Origin: JAJTFW01 sp903922455
GTDB taxonomy: Bacteria > Bacteroidota > Bacteroidia > AKYH767-A > OLB10
Reading direction: 5' to 3'
NCBI GenBank assembly: GCA_943329665.2
Contig: CALQEU020000007.1
Location: forward strand, 1-64,000
DNA length: 64,000 bases
Both the position numbers and the translations under genes were made by a program. Below, in pieces: positions 43,947 through 52,452 of this stretch. The notes below the pieces were generated by a model, which saw nothing but the letters and a program-made list of their open reading frames with translations, had not been told where the DNA came from and searched no databases. Each line of letters opens with the position of its first letter. The stretch's first letter is position 1.

Positions 43947-44072
43947 CTCAAAAAGAAAATATAAATAGAACAAAGGAGATTCCAATGTTCAATATTAACT
44001 TTTTCATTTTAGATGTAATCATCCTATCTAATTTAGAAATTGTGGCATCCGTAAAAATTTCTAGAAGTTATT

Positions 44073-45749
44073 TTATTTCAATCGCTCTCGAATATCTAAA
44101 CGATGTTTACGAGCGGTATCCGTAGCAATATCATATCCAGCATCCATGTGACGAATTACGCCCATGGCAGGATCGTTATGTAAAACTCTTTTCAATCGTT
44201 GTGCTGCATCATCGGTGCCATCGGCTACAATCACCATTCCCGAGTGAATGGAATAGCCCATTCCTACACCACCACCGTGATGTAAACTCACCCAACTGGC
44301 ACCGCCTGCCGTATTGATCAACGCATTTAAGATGGGCCAATCAGCCACTGCATCTGATCCATCCAGCATCGCTTCAGTCTCACGGTTAGGGCTAGCCACA
44401 GAGCCCGTATCTAAATGATCGCGACCAATCACAATCGGCGCTTTTACTTTTCCTGTTTTTACTAATTCGTTAAATAGTAATCCTGCTTTTTCTCTATCCC
44501 CTTGACCAATCCAACAAATGCGCGCAGGTAATCCTTGGAAGGCAATTCGCTCTTGCGCCATTTTAATCCAACGATGTAATCCCACATCATTTGGAAAAAG
44601 TTTTAGGATAGCCTCATCTGTTACTCGAATATCTTCAGGATCACCACTCAATGCAGCCCATCTAAAAGGACCTTTTCCCTCGCAAAACAAAGGACGAATA
44701 TAAGCCGGTACAAATCCAGGAAAATCAAAAGCATTTTTCACGCCACGCTCTAAAGCACGTCCACGTAAATTATTTCCATAATCGAATGTGATGCTACCTA
44801 GTTTTTGTAGTTCAATCATCAGCAAAACATGTTCTGACATCGAATCATAAGCCATATCCACCAAATGTTCTGGATTTTTCTCTCTCAACACATTGGCTTC
44901 TTCGTTGGATATTCCTTCGGGCAAATAACCTATTAAGGGATCATGTGCTGATGTTTGATCTGTTAAAACATCTGGAATAATATTTCTTTCTTTTAATCTT
45001 TTTAATAATTGTACTGCAGTACAAATGACACCAATGGATTTATTCTCTCCGTTCCTTTTGAACTCAAGCGCTTGGTCGATGGCTTTATCAATATCACGTT
45101 CAATAAAATCGAGGTAGCGGGTTTCGACACGTTTTTGTGCGCGCCATTCTTCCACTTCTGCTGCCAAACAAACGCCATCTGCCATTGTAATCGCTAATGG
45201 TTGCGCACCTCCCATTCCGCCTAAACCAGCGGTTACACATAGCCGACCTTTTAGCGATCCACCAAAATGTTTATCAGCTACCGCATTAAAAGTTTCATAA
45301 GTTCCTTGGACAATGCCTTGAGATCCGATATAAATCCATGAGCCAGCCGTCATTTGTCCATACATCATCAATCCTTTTTTCTCTAATTCATCAAAAACTT
45401 CCCAAGTAGCCCATTTTGGAACGAGTTGAGAATTGCTAATAATTACGCGAGGCGCATCTTTATGCGTTGGTAAAATTGCAACTGGCTTTCCACTTTGAAC
45501 GACGAGGGTTTCGTCATCATTTAGGTCTTTTAACGCTTTTACGATGAGGTGAAATGATTCTACATTTCGAGCCGCTTTTCCTCTTCCTCCATACACAATT
45601 AAATCTTCAGGGCGCTCAGCAACTTCTGGGTCCAAGTTATTGCAAAGCATTCGCAATGCGGCCTCTTGTACCCATCCTTTACAACTGATGGTAGTTCCAG
45701 TAGGTGTTTTTGAAGTAGATAGATCGAGTTTAGTAGCTATATCTTGCAT
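44073..45749 (-). CDS. hutU: Urocanate hydratase
   Basis: Second enzyme of histidine degradation: converts urocanate to imidazolonepropionate using tightly bound NAD. 558 residues from the ATG at 45749. Signatures: VYGGRGKAARN, TAGSWIYIGSQGIVQGTYET, VTAGLGGMGGAQPLA (NAD site), DQTSAHDP, ARICWIGQGDR with the active-site Cys, and SLHHGGGVGMGYSIHSG near the C-terminus. hutH, hutI and hutG are absent from the window, so the pathway is dispersed. An ATG 8 codons upstream (45773) coincides with the -7 element and is not used. Confidence 0.97.
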   Translation of the reverse strand: MQDIATKLDLSTSKTPTGTTISCKGWVQEAALRMLCNNLDPEVAERPEDLIVYGGRGKAARNVESFHLIVKALKDLNDDETLVVQSGKPVAILPTHKDAPRVIISNSQLVPKWATWEVFDELEKKGLMMYGQMTAGSWIYIGSQGIVQGTYETFNAVADKHFGGSLKGRLCVTAGLGGMGGAQPLAITMADGVCLAAEVEEWRAQKRVETRYLDFIERDIDKAIDQALEFKRNGENKSIGVICTAVQLLKRLKERNIIPDVLTDQTSAHDPLIGYLPEGISNEEANVLREKNPEHLVDMAYDSMSEHVLLMIELQKLGSITFDYGNNLRGRALERGVKNAFDFPGFVPAYIRPLFCEGKGPFRWAALSGDPEDIRVTDEAILKLFPNDVGLHRWIKMAQERIAFQGLPARICWIGQGDREKAGLLFNELVKTGKVKAPIVIGRDHLDTGSVASPNRETEAMLDGSDAVADWPILNALINTAGGASWVSLHHGGGVGMGYSIHSGMVIVADGTDDAAQRLKRVLHNDPAMGVIRHMDAGYDIATDTARKHRLDIRERLK

Positions 45750-45770
45750 TTTAGGATCATTTAATAGTAG

Positions 45771-45778
45771 CAAAATTA
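45771..45778 (-). promoter_or_regulatory. -7 promoter element for hutU
   Basis: Minus strand TAATTTTG, 21 nt before the start at 45749. Confidence 0.5.
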
Positions 45779-45862
45779 CAATTTTAATCTTTTAAAAATC
45801 AATAAAGGTAGCGTCTTATGTCAAGGTGTTGATTGTCAAAAAATGAAGTTTGGAGTATGAAC

Positions 45863-46033
45863 TTAATCCTTCTTTTTTTCCTCAGGTGTCGTTCCCTTTT
45901 CCTTCCACGGACAGTGCTTGCATCCACTTTGGCAGCAAAACCCTCTTTTAAGATGGTATTTTTCAGTAAAAACAATATACCCTTCCTCGGTGAGGTAATA
46001 ATCTTCTTTATCGAATTTGTCGGTGAAGGCCAT
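45863..46033 (-). CDS. DUF5522 family small protein
   Basis: A 56-residue gene (MAFTDKFDKEDYYLTEEGYI..., ending in a Lys/Glu-rich tail) read from ATG at 46033 to TAA at 45863. The pattern YYLTEEGYIVFTEKYHLKRG followed by CCQSGCKHCPW, with five Cys/His able to bind a metal, is the DUF5522 signature as I know it. It is antisense to a meaningless plus-strand frame over the same bases. Function unknown; the clustered Cys suggest zinc or iron-sulfur binding. Lies between hutU and the DUF3332 gene. Confidence 0.85.
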   Translation of the reverse strand: MAFTDKFDKEDYYLTEEGYIVFTEKYHLKRGFCCQSGCKHCPWKEKGTTPEEKKKD

Positions 46034-46166
46034 GTAGTTTTATCCGCGAGGTTTTTTTTGATGCACTAGTTCCAATGCAATATTATTAAAAACCAATTAC
46101 AAAAATTGTTCATATCCATGTGGAAGAAATTTCAGTAAAGACAATTTCATCATTGTGTAATATGTT

Positions 46167-46174
46167 AATTTTGT
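46167..46174 (+). promoter_or_regulatory. -7 promoter element for the DUF3332 gene
   Basis: TAATTTTG, 18 nt before the ATG at 46193, overlapping an inverted repeat. Confidence 0.5.
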
Positions 46175-46187
46175 TTTATAACAAAAC
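46170..46187 (+). promoter_or_regulatory. Operator-like palindrome at the DUF3332 promoter
   Basis: TTTTGTT (46170-46176) and AACAAAA (46181-46187) form a perfect 7-bp inverted repeat with a 4-nt centre. It covers the end of the -7 element and the predicted transcription start, an ideal place for a repressor, though it could also be a small hairpin. Confidence 0.45.
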
Positions 46188-46192
46188 ATGTC

Positions 46193-46786
46193 ATGAAAAA
46201 GTTTCTCAGAGCATCGGTAATGTCGATCTGTTTAATTGGAATGTTGATGCAAATAGGCTGTTACGGATCATTTGAATTAACCAAAAAAGTGTATGAATGG
46301 AATGGATCTATTGATGATAAATTTGTTCGGTCTATTGTGTTTTTTGCCTTGAATGTTATTCCGGTTTATCCTTTAGCAGCTTTCGTTGACGCCGTATTTT
46401 TAAACTTGATTGAGTTTTGGTCGGGAAGCAATCCCATCAGCATGAAAGAGGGAGAACACGAAGAGCAAATCGTTTGTTTTAAAGGCAAGACTTATAAAAT
46501 GGAAGCGGTAAAGAATCGATTTATCATCACCGATTTAAGTAAGAAGAATGCAAAGCCATCTGTAAATTTAGTTTTTACTCCCGATGATCTGACTTGGAAT
46601 TTAGAGAAAGATCATCAGCTCTATGCACTATCTCGTTTAGAAAAGGATGCTAACGGAAATATGTGCGTGCGTGTATTTGGGAAAGATGGAAAATCGAATG
46701 TAAGTGCATTTCCAGAGGAGAATATTGCATGGAACACCTTTGCCCGCAGTTTTCATTTTGATTTGGAGACAACCGCTCAACGATAA
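46193..46786 (+). CDS. DUF3332 family lipoprotein
   Basis: 197 residues. The N-terminal signal ends at LMQIGCYGSF, a candidate lipobox with Cys23, and the sequence GSFELTKKVYEWN then hydrophobic VIPVYPLAAFVDAVFLNLIEFWSG is the pattern of DUF3332 proteins. The C-terminal half is a soluble beta-rich domain (YKMEAVKNRFIITDL). Role unknown; envelope-located. The next gene starts 3 nt after its stop, so the two are co-transcribed. Confidence 0.82.
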   Translation: MKKFLRASVMSICLIGMLMQIGCYGSFELTKKVYEWNGSIDDKFVRSIVFFALNVIPVYPLAAFVDAVFLNLIEFWSGSNPISMKEGEHEEQIVCFKGKTYKMEAVKNRFIITDLSKKNAKPSVNLVFTPDDLTWNLEKDHQLYALSRLEKDANGNMCVRVFGKDGKSNVSAFPEENIAWNTFARSFHFDLETTAQR

Positions 46787-46789
46787 ATT

Positions 46790-47683
46790 TTGCTACGCAC
46801 TGCACATTTAGAAGAATATTTTATCCCAAAAGAAGTACCCATAGATCATCGTTGGGTAGATGTGAACGGTGAAAGTCGACAAATTTCAATTTTGCGACTC
46901 GACACCATTCATCCGATTATAGGTGGAAATAAAACATTTAAATTGTATGAGAACATCAAGCATTATTTTGAAAAGAAATTTGATGGAATAGTAAGTGTAG
47001 GTGGTCAATACTCTAATCATATTGCAGCGTTAGCTCATGTCGGAAAGGATCTTTCAATTCCCACTGTTGGATTCATTCGTGGTGATGCACAGCATGTGCC
47101 TACCTATACCATTCATCAAGCTATGAAGAATGGGATGGAGATGGTATATTTTACCAGAGAAAAGTACAGGGAAATGAGAAAGCAGGAAGATCCATGTTCG
47201 GCTTATCCGAAATACGAAAATTTCATGTTTATTCCAGAGGGTGGAAGTAATCAATTAGGCGTGGAAGGATGTAAGCAAATTGCAAATTTTATTCCGACCG
47301 AATACACGCATATTTTATTGGCTGTTGGTACTGGAGCAACGCTGAAGGGGCTTGCTCATCAAGTTGAAAAACATCAAAAAATCATTGGCATTAAGGTGTT
47401 GGAAGCCCACCAAGAAGAACATATTTTCCAAAATAGGGATAAGAAAGTCAATGATTTTATAAGCCTAAACACAGACTTTACATTTGGTGGTTATGCAAAA
47501 AAAAGTGCTTTTTTAGATGATTTTGTAGTTAAATGGAACGAAAATCAAAATATTACGATTGAGCCCATTTACACGGGAAGATTGTTTTGTGCAGTTGAAC
47601 ATTTATTGCAGCAGAATTGTTTTCCACAATCTGCGAAAATCATGCTAATACATAGTGGAGGATTGCAATATATCAATCATTAA
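46790..47683 (+). CDS. PLP-dependent ACC deaminase / D-cysteine desulfhydrase family enzyme
   Basis: 297 residues of the fold-type II PLP enzymes. IIGGNKTFKLYENI (about 43-56) carries the PLP lysine in GGNK; VGGQYSNHIAALAHV is the cofactor phosphate/Asn site, and EGGSNQLGVEGC and AVGTGATLKGL the Gly-rich phosphate loop. Members deaminate 1-aminocyclopropane-1-carboxylate or degrade D-cysteine; the latter is the more usual role in bacteria, but the substrate is not decided by sequence. Start codon is TTG at 46790; no in-frame ATG exists upstream, and the next one would remove the active site. Confidence 0.87.
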   Translation: MLRTAHLEEYFIPKEVPIDHRWVDVNGESRQISILRLDTIHPIIGGNKTFKLYENIKHYFEKKFDGIVSVGGQYSNHIAALAHVGKDLSIPTVGFIRGDAQHVPTYTIHQAMKNGMEMVYFTREKYREMRKQEDPCSAYPKYENFMFIPEGGSNQLGVEGCKQIANFIPTEYTHILLAVGTGATLKGLAHQVEKHQKIIGIKVLEAHQEEHIFQNRDKKVNDFISLNTDFTFGGYAKKSAFLDDFVVKWNENQNITIEPIYTGRLFCAVEHLLQQNCFPQSAKIMLIHSGGLQYINH

Positions 47684-47738
47684 CATTTCGTTGTTAATAG
47701 CTCTGAAAAGCAGAAGAATAATCAGCACTCAATCACGT

Positions 47739-47746
47739 TAACTTTG
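47739..47746 (+). promoter_or_regulatory. -7 promoter element, 4 nt before a GTG start
   Basis: TAACTTTG followed by TAAC and GTG at 47751. Predicts a leaderless mRNA beginning at GTG. Confidence 0.5.
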
Positions 47747-47750
47747 TAAC

Positions 47751-48752
47751 GTGAAAAAAATAATCTTAATAAGTCTCTTATATTACTTCTTTGGCGGATC
47801 GGTAATTGTCCAAGCGCAACCTAATTTGCGAAGCGATACGGGTCGAATTACGCCCGAGATGTACATAGAAATGTTTAAAGACGCTGCTATTTCTGACATG
47901 ATGAAAACAGGCGTTCCTTCTAGTATTACCCTCGCACAAGGGATGTACGAATCTGATTATGGAAATAGTCCATTAGCAAAAGGCGCTTTTAATCATTTTG
48001 GAATTAAGTGCCATAAAGAGTGGAGTGGAGATACTTACCATAAGGATGATGATGCTCCGAATGAGTGTTTTCGAAAATATGAAAATGTAACCCAATCTTA
48101 CGATGACCATAGCGACTTTTTGCGTAGCCGTGAACGTTACCATTCCTTGTTTGAATTAGAAATTATAGATTATAAAGGATGGGCGCATGGATTGAAAAAA
48201 GCAGGGTACGCAACGAATCCAAGTTACGCGAGCAAAATAATTGGACTCATCGAAAAATATAATTTGAGTGAGTTCGATGCGCAAGGTGTAAAAGTTCCCA
48301 TTACAGCAGAAAAAGGGGAAACTAAGGCCATACCAATACCAAAGAAAACAGAATCCAAGACCGTAAAAACGATTATCGATCCCAAACCTTCTTCCTTAGA
48401 TACTAAAACAGTGAATGGTGTCCCTTTTGTCTGCGCCCGTGAGGGCGACACCTGGACAAAAATATCGAGTGAAAATGGAATTGAACTTTGGCAAGTATTA
48501 GAATTTAATGATGCGGATAAGAATGATATTTTACAAGTGGGCAATAAAGTTTACATAAAAGCCAAAAAGAATAAATCAACAACGTTTACACATATCCTTC
48601 AAGAGGGAGAAACGATGCACGATATCTCTCAACAATATGGTGTAAAACTCCCGAAATTGTATAAGATGAATCAGCTGCAACCAGATGCTAAAGTGGATGC
48701 CGGCACTAAGATCTTTCTTAAAAGAGCGATGTTATTCGGTATTGTTTTATAG
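47751..48752 (+). CDS. Exported N-acetylglucosaminidase with two LysM domains
   Basis: 333 residues, GTG start. Signal peptide (about 1-22, ending VIVQAQ); glucosaminidase domain at about 28-165 with the catalytic Glu in ITLAQGMYESDYGNSPLA and the SQSYDDHSDFL-type motif; then a Lys/Pro-rich linker and two LysM modules (about 224-268 and 278-325) that bind peptidoglycan. Cleaves the GlcNAc-MurNAc bond of glycan strands during wall turnover or cell separation. Position next to the DUF3332 and PLP genes is probably incidental. Confidence 0.92.
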   Translation: MKKIILISLLYYFFGGSVIVQAQPNLRSDTGRITPEMYIEMFKDAAISDMMKTGVPSSITLAQGMYESDYGNSPLAKGAFNHFGIKCHKEWSGDTYHKDDDAPNECFRKYENVTQSYDDHSDFLRSRERYHSLFELEIIDYKGWAHGLKKAGYATNPSYASKIIGLIEKYNLSEFDAQGVKVPITAEKGETKAIPIPKKTESKTVKTIIDPKPSSLDTKTVNGVPFVCAREGDTWTKISSENGIELWQVLEFNDADKNDILQVGNKVYIKAKKNKSTTFTHILQEGETMHDISQQYGVKLPKLYKMNQLQPDAKVDAGTKIFLKRAMLFGIVL

Positions 48753-49030
48753 ATCATAATTTTTTTAGTTAACCCTCTCCAAACAACTGTTTTTTGCATT
48801 AATAACTTGCCATTTTTTAGTTAACTTAATGAAAGTCTGATAATTCTATTTCTATATTATCAACAAATGTAATTTGCATTTGTAGGAATGGAAATAAAAT
48901 GCTATTATTGAAATGTCATTGGGAAAGTCCTATTGACCCTTAAAATACCATTGCTTACCAAACAGTCGATGTTTTTTTGTAAGGGTATATTAGCTTTACT
49001 TGTTAACTTATATTAAAAACTGTAACACCC
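48753..49030. other. Leader region of the 1123-residue T9SS protein with two inverted repeats
   Basis: ACAAATG (48863-48869) and CATTTGT (48877-48883) form a 7-bp hairpin; ACCCTTA (48936-48942) and TAAGGGT (48980-48986) a second, wider one. No exact TAnnTTTG was found near the TTG start at 49031, so the leader may be long. No gene in the stretch. Confidence 0.45.
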
Positions 49031-52000
49031 TTGAGTACTATCGCTCGGACATTAGTAATCTTATTGTTTTTAGTGAGCTCATTGCCATCTAAGGCAACAA
49101 CTTATTATGCTAACGTATCTGGAAATTGGAATGCTTTAACCACTTGGACAACAGTAGGTTGTGGTTCTTTTATTAATCCCATAACCTTTCCTACAGCTAC
49201 CGACGATGTCGTAATTTGTAATAATGCTACTTTAACATGTAATATTAATACCACCGTAAATAGCATTACCATTTCCGGAGGATGTAGATTTATTAATGCC
49301 AATTTATCCGCTACCAATCGTTCAGTGACAATTGTAAATAGTTTAAACAATTTATCAGGTGGAACCATAATTCAACAGAGTATTTTAAATCCAACAACTA
49401 CCTTATTCAATGGCGTGGAATTTTTTGATCCTGCTAGTGCTTTTACAGTTACAAATTGGTTTTCGCCTACGTTATCAATTATCAATAGTGTTTCATCCAA
49501 TTTTGGACATTTAGCATTGAATTATGATACGGGTTTAGGTTGGTGGAATAATCAAGGACTGGGAACCGCTCGATTAATTCAGGGTGATCTTACAGTGGGT
49601 ACAAGCTGCCAAACATTTCTAGATAATACATCAAGTCCGGTCAATATTATTATTGGCGGAAATTTGCTGGTTGATGGAAAGTTGAGAATAAAGGAAGCGA
49701 ATTCAGGAACTGTAACATTTAGTGTTGTAGGAAATGGTTTGCTGAATGCGACTGGGCGATTCTCAGGAATAGTAAATGGGGCTAATAATTTTGTTTTTAA
49801 TATTAATAATTTAACTACTGTTGCAGGAAGTATCTTTAACGGATTACAAGATGGAATTGGAAATGCAACAATAAATGTAAATGGAGTATTTACCTCTGGA
49901 GGAGATTTCTATGGAATAAATGCACCTATTATTTTGAATAATGGAGTGCCTACAATAACAATAAAATCACTTTCTTATGCTAATGGAACTTTTATGGCAG
50001 CGAATGCTCATAATATTAATGGTCTCGCAACAGTAAATATTTTGGAAAACGCTACAGTGAGCTTCACGGGAGCGTCAAATAAAATTAATTTATTGGGATT
50101 AGCTTCTTTAAGTGGAAATAAAACAACTACTCGATTACAGTTTACCGTAGGAGGAAACCTGACTGTTTCTGGAGTTTCAACATGTGAATTTAAAACATCT
50201 GAATCCGCCGGTGAGGAGACGATAGTGGTGAATGGTATTTTTACTTCAACATCTGCTAAAACCATTTTCAATGGAAGTTTGGATGAAACGAATGGACATA
50301 AGGTGAAAATTACTTTGGGTGGATTATTAACGAGTGGAGGTTCGGTGTGGTTTAGTGAAAATGCATCGGATTCAACTTTCTTAACTGTGAATGGTACTGT
50401 ACAATTATCGGGTGGTGTTGCTATTCTGAAATCCTCTACAGGTAGAGCATTGTTTACAGTGAATGGTTTATTTACTCAGAATTTAGTGAGTAGCGTATTT
50501 TATATGCACGGGTGCAATCAACTTTTACAAACTAGCGCAGCGAATGATACCATTGAATTGACAGTGAATGGAAATTTTGTGCAAAGTGGAGGGATTTTAT
50601 ATTTCGACGATTTTGATTCTCCTGCATTGCAGCAAATTAATATTAACGGTTCTGTATTTACGATTTCCAATTCGGCAAGTATGCAAAGAGCAGGAAGCGG
50701 TACTTCGCTTAATTTTTCAAGAATTAATTTTAGGAATCAAGGAACCATTACATATTTTAGAAATTTGAGTCATAATATTCGACAGTGTAAACAGTATGTG
50801 ATGTCGGGTTGTACGGTAGATGTTACTGCTGGTCCAATTCAAATAAGTTCTCATAATTCGCCAATGTTAGATATGCTTACGGTTGAGTCGGGTGGAGTTT
50901 TATCAGTGGGAACCAATCAGATTTCTTCAGATACTGTTTTCGCATTTACCGGTGTAACCATTGCAAATGGTGGTCGATTGCGACTAGCCAGAACACAAGG
51001 ATTATTTGATAATACCAATGATCCGGTATTAAGAAAAAGTGGCGGAATGAATTATTTTTTAGGAGCAACAAGTGTTGTTGAGTATAATACAAATACATAT
51101 GCTCGAGTTTCTGGAATTAATGTTGGCGTTGCTACATTGCCACAGCATAAATATGGAATTTTGGAAATTAATCATGTCGGTCCATCAAGTACTTGGATAA
51201 GCCCAACTTATTTACCAAGTTTTACAAATGCAGTGTATATACGTACTCAACTAGTAATGACTGCTGGTGAATTTAACTTATGTGATGCACCTGGGAATCC
51301 GGCAAGTGCAGGGCGTTATGTTTTTATTGAAAATCCATCGCCATCCGCTATTCTACGCACTGGAGGATTTATTCGTAGTGAAGCATTGAATAATTCAGCT
51401 CGCATTGTATGGACCATCAACAATGTACTTGGCACTTATGCGGTTCCTTTTGGTTATTCTGCAACGGATTATATTCCCCTTACTTATACATTGAATGCAA
51501 GCAATGCAGGAGTTGTTTCTTTTTCGACTTATCATACACCAGCAACAAATTTACCTTGGCCATCTGGCGTTACAAATTTGGCAAGTCATATAGGATTAAC
51601 TCCTGACAATAGAAATGCAACCGTTGATCGTTTCTGGAGAATAAGTGGAACCGGTGCGAGTCCTTCTTATAATTTAAATTTTACTTATGCGGCGTCGGAG
51701 CTACCTGCAATTCCTTTCAATACACCTTTGAGCATGCGTGCTACAGCTTATAACACAACCACCAATGCCTGGATGCCTCTTACTGCTGGTCAAACTTCTT
51801 CCCCGTTTCAAGTGAATGTACCTAGCGCCACTAAAAATCCTTATTGGGCTTTAGCCTCTAGTTTATCCGTTCTTCCGCTAGAATGGGCCTCTGTAAGTGC
51901 AGTTGCACAAGGAAAGGATGTGCGAGTGAATTGGTCTACTTTTACAGAGAAAAACACCGATTTTTTCACAGTGTATAAATCAAGTAATGCCGGTTTTTCT

Positions 52001-52402
52001 GAAATTGGACAAGTACCTGCATCAGGTAATAGTAATGATTTAAGAAATTATTTTCTTGTAGATGAAAACGCAAGCGCAACAAGTGCATATTACAAAATAA
52101 AAGAAACAGATATTAATGGAGATGAGTATTGGTCGGATATAGTTTACTACAAATCACTAAGTACTAGCTCTGATTTAAGTGCATGGTTTAACGTGAACAA
52201 TTCCATGATGCAAATAATTCTTCCTAAAACTTCTTCCTCTGGGATTATTACAATTTATGATTTAACAGGTCGTTTGCTTTTTGAAAAGAATTCGACGAGT
52301 GAAGATTTACTTGTATTTCCTTTAAATCTACCAAGAAACAACATTTATTTGCTCCGGTTTTTAAATGAAGAGGGCAGTTACTCAACGAAGTTTTCAATGT
52401 AA
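49031..52402 (+). CDS. 1123-residue secreted protein with T9SS type A domain
   Basis: Start codon is TTG: the frame is blocked by TAA 27 bp upstream and no ATG precedes the signal peptide (about 1-23, ending SKATTYYA). Residues about 30-780 are repeats rich in Asn, Gly, Thr and Val with the rhythm of a right-handed beta-helix adhesin (for example GNLTVSGVSTCEF, NGNFVQSGGILYF). Residues 870-970 form a further beta domain, then PLEWASVSAVAQGKDVRV, a linker typical of T9SS proteins, and a type A-like C-terminal domain (ITIYDLTGRLLFEKN... LPRNNIYLLRF). Cell-surface or released; ligand unknown. Faces the type B protein across a terminator. Confidence 0.87.
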   Translation: MSTIARTLVILLFLVSSLPSKATTYYANVSGNWNALTTWTTVGCGSFINPITFPTATDDVVICNNATLTCNINTTVNSITISGGCRFINANLSATNRSVTIVNSLNNLSGGTIIQQSILNPTTTLFNGVEFFDPASAFTVTNWFSPTLSIINSVSSNFGHLALNYDTGLGWWNNQGLGTARLIQGDLTVGTSCQTFLDNTSSPVNIIIGGNLLVDGKLRIKEANSGTVTFSVVGNGLLNATGRFSGIVNGANNFVFNINNLTTVAGSIFNGLQDGIGNATINVNGVFTSGGDFYGINAPIILNNGVPTITIKSLSYANGTFMAANAHNINGLATVNILENATVSFTGASNKINLLGLASLSGNKTTTRLQFTVGGNLTVSGVSTCEFKTSESAGEETIVVNGIFTSTSAKTIFNGSLDETNGHKVKITLGGLLTSGGSVWFSENASDSTFLTVNGTVQLSGGVAILKSSTGRALFTVNGLFTQNLVSSVFYMHGCNQLLQTSAANDTIELTVNGNFVQSGGILYFDDFDSPALQQININGSVFTISNSASMQRAGSGTSLNFSRINFRNQGTITYFRNLSHNIRQCKQYVMSGCTVDVTAGPIQISSHNSPMLDMLTVESGGVLSVGTNQISSDTVFAFTGVTIANGGRLRLARTQGLFDNTNDPVLRKSGGMNYFLGATSVVEYNTNTYARVSGINVGVATLPQHKYGILEINHVGPSSTWISPTYLPSFTNAVYIRTQLVMTAGEFNLCDAPGNPASAGRYVFIENPSPSAILRTGGFIRSEALNNSARIVWTINNVLGTYAVPFGYSATDYIPLTYTLNASNAGVVSFSTYHTPATNLPWPSGVTNLASHIGLTPDNRNATVDRFWRISGTGASPSYNLNFTYAASELPAIPFNTPLSMRATAYNTTTNAWMPLTAGQTSSPFQVNVPSATKNPYWALASSLSVLPLEWASVSAVAQGKDVRVNWSTFTEKNTDFFTVYKSSNAGFSEIGQVPASGNSNDLRNYFLVDENASATSAYYKIKETDINGDEYWSDIVYYKSLSTSSDLSAWFNVNNSMMQIILPKTSSSGIITIYDLTGRLLFEKNSTSEDLLVFPLNLPRNNIYLLRFLNEEGSYSTKFSM

Positions 52403-52409
52403 TATAACT

Positions 52410-52439
52410 AAATGCGACAGTCAAAGACATGTCGCATTT
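52410..52439. terminator. Bidirectional hairpin between converging T9SS genes
   Basis: AAATGCGACA (52410-52419) and TGTCGCATTT (52430-52439) pair perfectly; GTC-AAA-GAC in the loop extends the stem. Only short T-runs flank it, so it is a likely but not textbook terminator for both genes. Confidence 0.65.
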
Positions 52440-52452
52440 GAAGTGTTAACTT

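Noticed and set aside
45833..46069. 78-residue plus-strand ORF
   Set aside because: Antisense to the DUF5522 gene, which has a recognisable Cys motif.
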